NCBI RefSeq assembly: GCF_002007105.1 | Contig: NZ_MVBC01000009.1 | Coordinates: 186,001 to 250,000, forward strand | From: Hymenobacter sp. CRA2 | Lineage (GTDB): Bacteria; Bacteroidota; Bacteroidia; Cytophagales; Hymenobacteraceae | Direction of reading: 5' to 3' | DNA: 64,000 bases | Part shown: positions 54,008 through 61,619 of the stretch, in pieces | Layout of the letters: each line of letters starts with the position of its first letter | How positions within the stretch are numbered: position 1 is the first letter of the stretch | Notes under the pieces: generated by a model | Seen by the model: the letters and a program-made list of their open reading frames with translations, nothing else | What the model was told of the DNA's origin: nothing | Databases searched by the model: none | Position numbers and translations under genes: made by a program

Positions 54008-56407
54008 GTGCCGACGACATCTACTTCCCGCATCCTGCTCATCACCCCGCCGCTCACGCAGCTCAATACCCCGTACCCGGCCACGGCCTACCTCACGGGC
54101 TTTCTGCGCGGCCGCGGCTGCCATGTGGCACAGGCGGATATCGGTATTGAGCTGGTGCTGCGGCTGTTTTCGGCTGCAGGGCTGCGCCGCGTGTTCTACG
54201 CCATTGAAGCCGGCGCGTTTGAGCTCAGCGACAATGCTCAGCGGATGCTGCGCCTGCGCCGCCGTTACGAAAGCACGGTGGAGCCCGTTATCCGCTTCCT
54301 GCAGAACAAGGACCTGACGCTGGCTTCGCGCATCTGCCACGGCCGCTTTTTGCCCGAAGCCGCCCGCTTCGACAACGTGGCCGATCTGGAGTCAGCCTTC
54401 GGCACCATGGGCCTCACTGATCAGGCCCGGCACCTGGCCACGCTCTACCTCGAAGACCTCGCCGACCTGCTCAAGGAAACCGTCGGGCCGCAGTTCGGCT
54501 TCTCGCGCTACGCCGAGCACCTGGGTCTCACCGCCACCTCCTTCGACGAGCTGCACGACGCGCTGCAAACGGCCCCGAACCTGGTGGACGAAATCATGCT
54601 GGAGTGCTTCGCGGCAGTACTGGAGCGCGAGCAGCCCACGGTTATCGGCTTCACGGTGCCCTTCCCCGGCAACCTGTACGGCGCGCTGCGGCTGGCCCAG
54701 TACGCCAAGCAGCAAAACCCCGCCGTGCGTACTCTGATGGGCGGCGGCTACCCCAATACCGAGTTGCGTGGCATCAAGGAGCCGCGCTTCTTCGACTACA
54801 TCGACTACCTAACCCTCGACGATGGCGAAGGCCCCTGGCTGAAGCTGCTGGAGCATTTCGCAGCTGAAAAGGCAGTCCAAGCCGACCAAAAAGAACGTAA
54901 TGCCGAGCTTGCCGAGGTATCTCGCGTGCTGATGGCGGATACATTCTACTCCCCCTCCCTTTCGGAGAGGGGGCCGGGGGGTGAGGCGCACGCGCGGAAT
55001 ACGCCGGTTACACCTCTCCACGACGTGCTGGTTTCTCCTACCGACAGCCGGCAACCTCCCTTCCAGCGCACTTTCCTGCGCAACTCTGCCACCGGCCAGG
55101 TGGAATACCACAACGAAGCCACTAGCGCCGACATCCCGCATACCGAGGTAGGCACGCCCAATTACGACGGCCTGCCGCTAGCGGATTACCTCTCGGTCAT
55201 CGAGGTGTTGAACCCCATGCACCGCCTCTGGAGCGACGGCCGCTGGAACAAGCTCACGGTGGCCCACGGCTGCTACTGGAAGCGCTGCTCCTTCTGCGAC
55301 GTGACGCTGGATTACATCAGCCGCTACGAAACCGCGCCCAGCACCCTGCTGGTGGACCGCATCGAGCAAATCGTACGGCAAACCGGGCAGACGGGCTTTC
55401 ACTTCGTCGACGAAGCGGCCCCGCCCCTCGCCCTGCGCGACCTAGCCATCGAGTTGCTCAAACGCCGCGTGAGCATCACGTGGTGGGGCAATATCCGCTT
55501 CGAGAAGACCTTCTCGCCCGATTTATGCCGCCTGCTGGCCGCCTCGGGCTGCATTGCCGTGTCGGGCGGGCTGGAAGTGGCTTCCGACCGCCTGCTGGCC
55601 CTGATGGAAAAGGGTGTCACCATCGCCCAGGTCGCCCGCGTGACGGAAGGCTTCACCCAGGCTGGCATCATGGTGCACGCTTACCTGATGTATGGATTCC
55701 CTACCGAAACCGCCCAGGAAACGGTGGACTCGCTGGAAGTCGTGCGTCAGCTGTTTGCGACCGGCATTGTGCAGTCGGGCTACTGGCACCGCTTCGCCAT
55801 GACGGCCCACTCGCCCGTGGGTAAAAACCCGGCCAAGTACAAGGTGCGGCAAATCGGCCCCGAGCCCGGCAACTTCGCCTGGAACGATCTGTGGCACGAC
55901 GACCCCACCGGCGCCGACCACGAGCAGTTCGGCCCCGGCCTGGCCAAGGCCCTGTACAACTACATGCACGGCGTAGCCCTGAACGAGCCCCTGCAGTTCT
56001 GGTTCGACTTTCGCGTGCCCCGCCCCACCGTACCGCGGCAGCTGGTGGAATCGGCGCTGACGGAACCGGGCAAACCGGACTTGGCCAAGCAAAACCAACG
56101 GCTGTTCTGGCTGGGCAACGCGCCAGAGCTGCGCCTGGAAACCAAGCAGAAAAAAGGCCGCGTCGTGGAGCAGGCGGTGCTCACGTTCTACGAGCAGGCC
56201 GAAGACTTTGAGCTGAAGACGACGCCGGTCATTGGCCGCTGGCTGCAGGCCCTGCTTACCCAGCTCGCCGTCGATTACGATACCAAGCTGCTGCTCAAAG
56301 AAGCCGCCGCTACCTTTCCGGCGGCCGAAGCAGGCCTATCGTTCGAAGCCTGGCTGATTTCCCCGGCTTGGCTGTTGCTGCGCGAAAAAGGCCTGTTGCT
56401 GGTATAA
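54008..56407 (+). CDS. B12-binding radical SAM protein with CX4CX2C spacing and an internal repeat insertion
   Basis: This 799-aa protein has an N-terminal B12-binding-type domain (ILLITPPLTQLNTPYPATAYLTGFL, then FTVPFPGNLYGALRLAQYAK and LMGGGYPN) and a radical SAM core. The cluster cysteines are 422, 427 and 430 (CYWKRCSFC), a CX4CX2C spacing instead of the usual CX3CX2C. The core then continues GGLEVASDRLL and YLMYGFPTET. Residues about 315-328 (SPSLSERGPGGEA) are encoded by a palindromic repeat. I start at GTG 54008 (MPTTSTSRILLI) because a -7 box sits in the frame before it. The reaction is unknown; the B12 role is inferred. Confidence 0.82.
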   Translation: MPTTSTSRILLITPPLTQLNTPYPATAYLTGFLRGRGCHVAQADIGIELVLRLFSAAGLRRVFYAIEAGAFELSDNAQRMLRLRRRYESTVEPVIRFLQNKDLTLASRICHGRFLPEAARFDNVADLESAFGTMGLTDQARHLATLYLEDLADLLKETVGPQFGFSRYAEHLGLTATSFDELHDALQTAPNLVDEIMLECFAAVLEREQPTVIGFTVPFPGNLYGALRLAQYAKQQNPAVRTLMGGGYPNTELRGIKEPRFFDYIDYLTLDDGEGPWLKLLEHFAAEKAVQADQKERNAELAEVSRVLMADTFYSPSLSERGPGGEAHARNTPVTPLHDVLVSPTDSRQPPFQRTFLRNSATGQVEYHNEATSADIPHTEVGTPNYDGLPLADYLSVIEVLNPMHRLWSDGRWNKLTVAHGCYWKRCSFCDVTLDYISRYETAPSTLLVDRIEQIVRQTGQTGFHFVDEAAPPLALRDLAIELLKRRVSITWWGNIRFEKTFSPDLCRLLAASGCIAVSGGLEVASDRLLALMEKGVTIAQVARVTEGFTQAGIMVHAYLMYGFPTETAQETVDSLEVVRQLFATGIVQSGYWHRFAMTAHSPVGKNPAKYKVRQIGPEPGNFAWNDLWHDDPTGADHEQFGPGLAKALYNYMHGVALNEPLQFWFDFRVPRPTVPRQLVESALTEPGKPDLAKQNQRLFWLGNAPELRLETKQKKGRVVEQAVLTFYEQAEDFELKTTPVIGRWLQALLTQLAVDYDTKLLLKEAAATFPAAEAGLSFEAWLISPAWLLLREKGLLLV
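54948..54992 (+). repeat. palindromic repeat inside the radical SAM gene
   Basis: CCCTCCCTTTCGGAGAGGG at 54953-54971 is a hairpin, followed by a G-rich stretch. The GC pattern resembles the short repeats that Bacteroidota carry between genes, but here it is read in frame and adds about 14 residues without a stop. Confidence 0.7.
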
Positions 56408-56461
56408 ACCGAAGTCAGGCCTTTTTCGCGTGGTCCAGCAACGCTACTGATCAGGCCGTAA

Positions 56462-57538
56462 TTAGCGGGTTACGCCCACCCACTTCTGCAGAATGGGCAG
56501 CAGGTTGGGCGGCAGTTGCGGCCACTGCCCGGCAGTATCGGCTGGCATCAGGAGCTGCGCGTTGGCCCCGGCGTATACGCTGATGCTGGACTGTCCACGT
56601 CGCCCTACCGCGCTACGCAGCAGCTGACTGCTTTCGGCCACGTTAATTGTCGTATCCCGCCCACCGTACAATCCCAGCACGGGCACCCGCCGGCGTCCCA
56701 ATTGCCGCAACCAGGTGCGGTCAGCCATTTCGAAAGCCGCGCCCTGCAGCCACAGAAATGCGGCTCCCGGTGCTCGGGCAGCTGTCATGGCCCTTGCGGC
56801 TCCGCGCGCTGCTGTGCCCATTGCCCAGATACCTACTCGCGTCGAATCTATTCGGGCGCGGTCATTGTGCCGCAGGTGCTGCATAGCGGCCGTCACGTTT
56901 TGCGCCACTATCGAATCCGGGGCCGCGGGCGGAAGCGCCAGTAAGGCTACCACCGTGCCTTGGTCGGCCAGCCAGGCAGCCCAGCCGTATGCCGCGCCAG
57001 TCGCAGCCGCATCGGGGCACAGGAGTACTGCCGGTTGTTGCGACAGGGTGTCGAGAGGCAGCCAGTAGCGGAGCGGTGGCGGAGCCCCATCGGCCGGTGG
57101 TTGCACCACCGCGAAGGTTGGTGCGTCGGCCGCCCCGCGCCGCACGGCTACAAGTTCGGCCCGGAGCGTATCGTTGAGCCAAACAGCTCCCGTTAAAAAG
57201 TTAGGTTCTTCCCGCAACGCCAAGCGGGTACCACCCGGCAAATGCGCCGTCAGCGCCGGGGCCTGATACGCTACGCTGTCGAACACTCGCGCATACAGCG
57301 GCACCTGCGCCACCTGCAGCCGGAGCTGCACCCTGCGGCTAGCAGAATCCTGGTACAGCTGCACGACCACCGGCAGCTCGGCACCGTGGTACGTCAGCGT
57401 GCCTTCGTAACGCCCAACAGGCGCAGGACGCCGCTTTTCCGCGGTTGGGCTACAAGCCGACAGTGCAGCCCACACACTGCTTAGCAGTGCAAGCACCAGC
57501 CCACATCGGCGGCATACCGCGGAGCGCCGTCCTCTCAC
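56462..57538 (-). CDS. lipoprotein with a probably inactive alpha/beta-hydrolase domain
   Basis: This 358-aa protein starts at GTG 57538, overlapping the GNAT stop by four bases (GTGA). Its signal is VRGRRSAVCRRCGLVLALLSSVWAALSACS, with lipobox Cys29. Residues about 42-135 form an N-terminal beta domain (GRYEGTLTYHGAELPVVVQLYQ); the rest looks like an alpha/beta hydrolase (PAVLLCPDAAATG, then VPVLGLYGGRDTTI with the acid Asp295). The nucleophile elbow reads VGIWAMGTAARG (235-246), where relatives have G-x-S-x-G-G; there is no Ser. The catalytic His is also not obvious. It is thus probably a binding or structural form. Confidence 0.72.
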   Translation of the reverse strand: MRGRRSAVCRRCGLVLALLSSVWAALSACSPTAEKRRPAPVGRYEGTLTYHGAELPVVVQLYQDSASRRVQLRLQVAQVPLYARVFDSVAYQAPALTAHLPGGTRLALREEPNFLTGAVWLNDTLRAELVAVRRGAADAPTFAVVQPPADGAPPPLRYWLPLDTLSQQPAVLLCPDAAATGAAYGWAAWLADQGTVVALLALPPAAPDSIVAQNVTAAMQHLRHNDRARIDSTRVGIWAMGTAARGAARAMTAARAPGAAFLWLQGAAFEMADRTWLRQLGRRRVPVLGLYGGRDTTINVAESSQLLRSAVGRRGQSSISVYAGANAQLLMPADTAGQWPQLPPNLLPILQKWVGVTR

Positions 57539-58071
57539 AGGCCTTTGCGCAAGATGAAATCGTTCTGCACGTCGTTGCCGACGCGGTACTCCGTCTCGCC
57601 AATCTGCTTGAAGCCCTTGCGGCGGTAGAACTCCTGCGCTTTCAGGTTCTTCTCCCAAACCGTCAGTACCAGCGTGCGGCAGCCCTGCGTACGGGCTTCC
57701 TCGATGCAGCGCCGTAGCAAGGCTGCTCCCAGACCCGTGCCCTGCCAATCCTCCTGCACGTAGAGCCGTTGCAGCTCGGCGCGGGTGCGCACATCGGCGC
57801 CCGCCTCCGCTCCCAGCCCCGAGCCAATGTAGAGCTTGGCGTAACCCACCAGCTGCTGTTGCATCAGGGCCAAAAAGAAGAACGTGTGCGGGTCGTGGAG
57901 TTCGGCCAGTTGCTGCTGCGGGCCGAAGGTTTCGGCCAGATACAGCGCCATGTCTTCGGGGGTATTCTGCGCGGCGTAGGTGTCGTGGAAGCTCTGCCGG
58001 CCAAATTCAGCGAGTTGGGCAGCAACGGCCGCCGTGCGTTTGGCCGAAGTAATGCGAAGCGGTGACGACAT
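57535..58071 (-). CDS. GNAT-family N-acetyltransferase
   Basis: This 178-aa protein has the GNAT fold. Motif A is LQRLYVQEDWQGTGLGAALLRRCIE (acetyl-CoA pyrophosphate loop QGTGLG at about 112-117), and the last part is LTVWEKNLKAQEFYRRKGFKQIGET. The length is usual. The N-terminal ATG at 58071 (MSSPLRITSAKRT) is chosen over a TTG two codons upstream. The substrate is unknown. It overlaps the lipoprotein gene by four bases, so the two are co-translated. Confidence 0.88.
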   Translation of the reverse strand: MSSPLRITSAKRTAAVAAQLAEFGRQSFHDTYAAQNTPEDMALYLAETFGPQQQLAELHDPHTFFFLALMQQQLVGYAKLYIGSGLGAEAGADVRTRAELQRLYVQEDWQGTGLGAALLRRCIEEARTQGCRTLVLTVWEKNLKAQEFYRRKGFKQIGETEYRVGNDVQNDFILRKGL

Positions 58072-58098
58072 AGGCAAGAAATTAGGATGCGCCCAAAG

Positions 58099-58293
58099 TT
58101 AGTCAACGCGGTACAGGCGCCAACCGATGAACAGCGCCACCACTCCAATCAGCACAGGCCCGAGGCCCAAAGCAGCCAAGCTGCCCATCAGCACCATTCC
58201 GTACACGTTGGCCGCCAACATCAGTACGCCGTACGCCATCAACAGCACACCGAGAATCAGCCGCCAGAGAGGCCGCCGTGGTTCATCCGCCAT
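58099..58293 (-). CDS. small two-helix membrane protein
   Basis: This 64-aa protein has two hydrophobic segments (LILGVLLMAYGVLMLAANVYGMV and LAALGLGPVLIGVVALFIGWRL) and a conserved-looking short N-terminus (MADEPRRPLWR). I recognise no family. It sits six bases downstream of a similar small gene, so the two are likely co-transcribed. Its function is unknown. Confidence 0.6.
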   Translation of the reverse strand: MADEPRRPLWRLILGVLLMAYGVLMLAANVYGMVLMGSLAALGLGPVLIGVVALFIGWRLYRVD

Positions 58294-58299
58294 AGTGCC

Positions 58300-58566
58300 T
58301 CAGGAAATACGCCCTTTGCCAGGCTCGTCCGAAATGCGCCCGTCTTGGCGCATGCGCCAGCCGTAGCGTACAATCAGAATACCAACGGCTAGCATCAGCA
58401 CCGTCAGTCCCAGGTAAGTCGTATTGGTGCCGGCCCAGCCGCTACCTCTCCATTCTACTGCCGTCACGGCAAACCGCAATACCTGCGCCGCTACCAGCAA
58501 CCCTCCTGCTACAACCAGCATCAACCCTACTACGCGGCGCGAAAAAGGAGAAAGTGAGGACTTCAT
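58300..58566 (-). CDS. small two-helix membrane protein
   Basis: This 88-aa protein has two membrane segments (about 12-30 and 52-68) and a basic C-terminus (RYGWRMRQDGRISDEPGKGRIS). It shares the two-helix layout with the gene downstream, but without clear sequence identity. I recognise no family. It is not in the immediate promoter area of a gene that I can place. Confidence 0.6.
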   Translation of the reverse strand: MKSSLSPFSRRVVGLMLVVAGGLLVAAQVLRFAVTAVEWRGSGWAGTNTTYLGLTVLMLAVGILIVRYGWRMRQDGRISDEPGKGRIS

Positions 58567-58713
58567 GGTCTAAATCAACGCAATATTCCCCGAAGCGTTG
58601 TCCCTCAAATGTGTCAATGCTAGCCCAGATAATAGGCCATATGCTGCTGATACAGCGGTTTATTAACAGTTCTTGAGCGTTGACTATTAATCGGTCTATT
58701 CAGCCCTGCTACG

Positions 58714-58743
58714 TTGTATATTCCTTCAGGCTGTGTATTTTTG
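58714..58743 (+). promoter_or_regulatory. promoter of tRNA-Gly(CCC)
   Basis: TTG (58714-58716), 19 bases, TATTTTTG (58736-58743), then the tRNA at 58759. All elements and distances are in the expected range. Confidence 0.82.
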
Positions 58744-58758
58744 CTTTACCAAATACCC

Positions 58759-58831
58759 GCGGGAGTAGCTCAGTTGGTAGAGCATCAGCTTCCCAAGCTG
58801 AGGGTCGCGAGTTCGAGCCTCGTTTCCCGCT
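58759..58831 (+). tRNA. tRNA-Gly (CCC anticodon)
   Basis: The acceptor GCGGGAG pairs with TTCCCGC, with one G-U and discriminator T. The anticodon loop is CTTCCCAAG with CCC. The T arm is GCGAGTTCGAGCCTCGT. No CCA is encoded. It is the only tRNA on the plus strand, and a terminator follows within eight bases. Confidence 0.95.
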
Positions 58832-58838
58832 CACTCAT

Positions 58839-58880
58839 AATCAGCCACTTAGACGAGAGTCTGGGTGGCTGATTTGCTTT
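58839..58880 (+). terminator. terminator of tRNA-Gly(CCC)
   Basis: AATCAGCCAC at 58839-58848 pairs exactly with GTGGCTGATT at 58865-58874; AGAC/GTCT pair inside. TGCTTTT follows. It starts eight bases after the tRNA. Confidence 0.85.
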
Positions 58881-58902
58881 TGGTTTAAACGTTGGTTTAA
58901 AC
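58880..58902. repeat. tandem 11-base direct repeat TTGGTTTAAAC
   Basis: TTGGTTTAAAC occurs at 58880-58890 and again at 58892-58902, one base apart. It lies just after the tRNA and its terminator. It might be a remnant of an integration site, but I see no integrase or second copy at the far side. Confidence 0.55.
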
Positions 58903-58987
58903 AACTGCCTTCTTTATCGGGCTTCCTGCCCATGTTGTTAGATTACGGGTAGTCTTGACCTGCTCCCGTCTGTGAAGAGGCTGCTTC

Positions 58988-59019
58988 TTGATTCTACGCC
59001 AGGTAACCTGCTACATTTG
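58988..59019 (+). promoter_or_regulatory. promoter of the type I restriction-modification locus
   Basis: TTG (58988-58990), 21 bases, TACATTTG (59012-59019); the ATG of hsdR is 20 bases on. It probably drives hsdR and the hsdM-hsdS fusion gene 39 bases after it. Confidence 0.75.
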
Positions 59020-59039
59020 ATCTACCACTACGCTGCTTT

Positions 59040-61580
59040 ATGCCTAACAAAGAAGCTACCGCTCGTATCAAGATCAATAAGTTGTTAGAGGAGGCCGGTT
59101 GGAGGTTCTTCGATTCAGAAGCTGGTCAGGCTAATATCGTGTTAGAGCCCAACGTCAAGCTGACCACGTCACAAGTATCAGCGTTGGGCGATGACTTCGA
59201 AAGCACCAAGAACGGCTTTGTCGACTTTCTACTGCTAGACGAGAAGAACGCGCCGTTGATTGTATTAGAAGCCAAGGCTGAAGACAAAAGCCCGCTGGTT
59301 GGCAAAGAGCAAGCACGCAAGTACGCCCGCTCGCAAAACTGCCGGTTTGTATTGCTTTCGAATGGCAACCTGCACTACTTCTGGGACTTGACGCAGGGTA
59401 ACCCACAGGTAATTTCGAAGTTTCCAGGGCCGGATTCAGTAGCTGGGTACAAGAAGTTCGAGCCCAACCCGCAGAAGTTGGTGGACGAAGCTGTGGAGAG
59501 CGACTATATCACTCTCACTCAACTCCCTAACTATGCTAACGAAGCAGGCTGGAAGTCCGAAGCGGAGCGGTCAAGCTTTATCGAGAAGAACAAGCTGCGC
59601 TTCCTGCGCCCTTACCAACTGCGCGCTGTGCGGCGGCTACAGGAAGCGGTGAACGAAGGCAGCAGCCGTTTTCTGTTTGAGATGGCCACCGGCACCGGCA
59701 AAACCCTCACGGCCGCTGCCATCATTAAGCTCTTTTTGCGCACTGGCAATGCTCGTCGGGTGCTTTTTCTGGTAGACCGCCTCGAGCTTGAGGACCAAGC
59801 CAACAAAGCTTTCGTGCAGCTCCTAAAGAACGATGCCAAGTCGGTTATCTACAAAGAGCAGCGCGATGATTGGCGCAAGGCCGAAATTGTAGTTACTACG
59901 GTGCAGTCGTTGCTCTTCAATGGCAAGTACCAACGACTGTTCGCCCCCACCGACTTCGACCTAGTGATTTCCGACGAAGCTCACCGCTCCATCGGCGGCA
60001 ATGCGCGGGCGGTTTTCGAGTACTTCATTGGCTACAAGCTGGGGCTCACGGCCACGCCCCGCGACTACATCAAGCATTTCGATGCGGAAAAACCCACAAC
60101 CCGCGACCCGCGAGAGTTGGAGCGCCGAATGCTACTGGATACCTATCGTACCTTCGGTTGCGAATCAGGCCAGCCCACGTTTCGTTACTCACTGCTGGAT
60201 GGAGTAAGCGATGAATTTCTAATCAACCCGCTTGTAGTAGACGCCCGCACCGACATCACGACCCAGTTATTGTCGGATGAAGGCTACGCAGCAAGCGTAG
60301 TAAACGAGGCCAACGGCGAAGACGAGGAGGAAACGTACTTCCAACGCGATTTTGAGAAGAAGTTCTTCTCGGAGAACACAAACATTGTGTTTTGCGAAAC
60401 GCTGCTAAAACACGGTCTGCGTGACCCAGTCAGTGGCGAGTTCGGCAAAACCATTGTGTTTGCGGTGAGCCAAGCCCACGCCGCCAAGCTGACGCAGGTA
60501 CTGAATGTGTTAGCTGACAAGCTTTACCCTGGCCGTTATCAATCTGATTTCGCGGTGCAAGTGACTTCGCATGTTCCAGGCGCCCAACAGTATACCATCA
60601 ACTTCGCTAACAACAGGCTGCTGGGCAGCGCCAACTTCCTGCCCGAGTACCGCACTAGCAAGGCACGAGTCTGCGTGACGGTGGGTATGATGACAACTGG
60701 TTACGACTGCCCGGATATTTTGAATTTGGCCCTAATGCGGCCCATCTTCTCGCCTTCGGAATTCGTGCAGATGAAAGGCCGGGGCACCCGCAAGCACAAT
60801 TTTCTGGATGAGTTATTCGACAAAGAGCAGCGCGAACTCGTGCGCCACCCGCACAAAACGGCCTTCAAACTGTTCGACTTCTTCGCTAATTGCGAATACT
60901 TTGAAGAGAGGTTCGATTACGACCAAATCCTGAAGCTGCCGGCTCGCACCACTTCTGCCAAGCCCAACGACGACTTCGGCGGCAGCCAGCCGCCGGTTGG
61001 TGCCTATGAGGTTACCGAAACTGATGCTGTACGCACTTTGCAGGAGCAGCAGATTGGCCTAGAGGGGATGAAAATTGACCGTATGTTCTTCGAAAAATTC
61101 GAAGACAAAGTAACGGCCGACGACGTCCTACGCCACCAAGTAGAAGCCGGGCAGTGGGAACAGGCTACCGAATACCTGATCAAAACTTTCTTCGATAAAC
61201 CTCAGGAATACTTCAACCTCGACAAGTTGCGCCGAGCGGCTGGCTTGGATCGCCGCTTGACTGTGCGCGAGGTGCTGGAAAAAGCCTTTGGTCGTATTCC
61301 GTCCTTTAAGTCAAAAGATGAATTGCTCGAAGAAGAGTTCGGTCGGTTTGTGCTCGACTACAAGCCCGCCGATGCCGAGCACATTGTGGCAATGAAGTAC
61401 TTCTTCAAAGCTTACATCACCGACGGCCGGCTGCGCACCATCTTAGCCGAAGGACGCCTCACCGACCTCAACACCAACCCCAGCTTCGGTATGACCGATT
61501 ACAAAGCCGTTCCGGCCAGCTGGCGCAACATCATTCCCACATACATCAAGGACTACGTACCGCTCAACCGCTTTCTGTAA
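59040..61580 (+). CDS. hsdR: type I restriction enzyme, R subunit (EcoEI-like)
   Basis: This 846-aa protein has an N-terminal nuclease of PD-(D/E)xK type (Asp62 in GFVDFLLLD, Glu77 and Lys79 in LEAKA) and an SF2 helicase motor. Motifs are Walker A ATGTGKT (216-222), DEAH (312-315) and the conserved VGMMTTGYDCPDI and MKGRGTRKH. Its C-terminal part fits the EcoEI R-subunit family. It cleaves DNA away from the recognition site after translocation, with help from M and S. It is short for HsdR, as is usual in the EcoEI group. It is the first gene of the locus. Confidence 0.92.
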   Translation: MPNKEATARIKINKLLEEAGWRFFDSEAGQANIVLEPNVKLTTSQVSALGDDFESTKNGFVDFLLLDEKNAPLIVLEAKAEDKSPLVGKEQARKYARSQNCRFVLLSNGNLHYFWDLTQGNPQVISKFPGPDSVAGYKKFEPNPQKLVDEAVESDYITLTQLPNYANEAGWKSEAERSSFIEKNKLRFLRPYQLRAVRRLQEAVNEGSSRFLFEMATGTGKTLTAAAIIKLFLRTGNARRVLFLVDRLELEDQANKAFVQLLKNDAKSVIYKEQRDDWRKAEIVVTTVQSLLFNGKYQRLFAPTDFDLVISDEAHRSIGGNARAVFEYFIGYKLGLTATPRDYIKHFDAEKPTTRDPRELERRMLLDTYRTFGCESGQPTFRYSLLDGVSDEFLINPLVVDARTDITTQLLSDEGYAASVVNEANGEDEEETYFQRDFEKKFFSENTNIVFCETLLKHGLRDPVSGEFGKTIVFAVSQAHAAKLTQVLNVLADKLYPGRYQSDFAVQVTSHVPGAQQYTINFANNRLLGSANFLPEYRTSKARVCVTVGMMTTGYDCPDILNLALMRPIFSPSEFVQMKGRGTRKHNFLDELFDKEQRELVRHPHKTAFKLFDFFANCEYFEERFDYDQILKLPARTTSAKPNDDFGGSQPPVGAYEVTETDAVRTLQEQQIGLEGMKIDRMFFEKFEDKVTADDVLRHQVEAGQWEQATEYLIKTFFDKPQEYFNLDKLRRAAGLDRRLTVREVLEKAFGRIPSFKSKDELLEEEFGRFVLDYKPADAEHIVAMKYFFKAYITDGRLRTILAEGRLTDLNTNPSFGMTDYKAVPASWRNIIPTYIKDYVPLNRFL

Positions 61581-61619
61581 GCCAGTGGACGTTAGTACTC
61601 GACTTTTCGTGTTTTAACA

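Noticed and set aside
58680-58952. 90-codon frame over tRNA-Gly(CCC)
   Set aside because: Most of it is a translated tRNA (SSVGRASASQAEGREFEPRFP), a common artefact.
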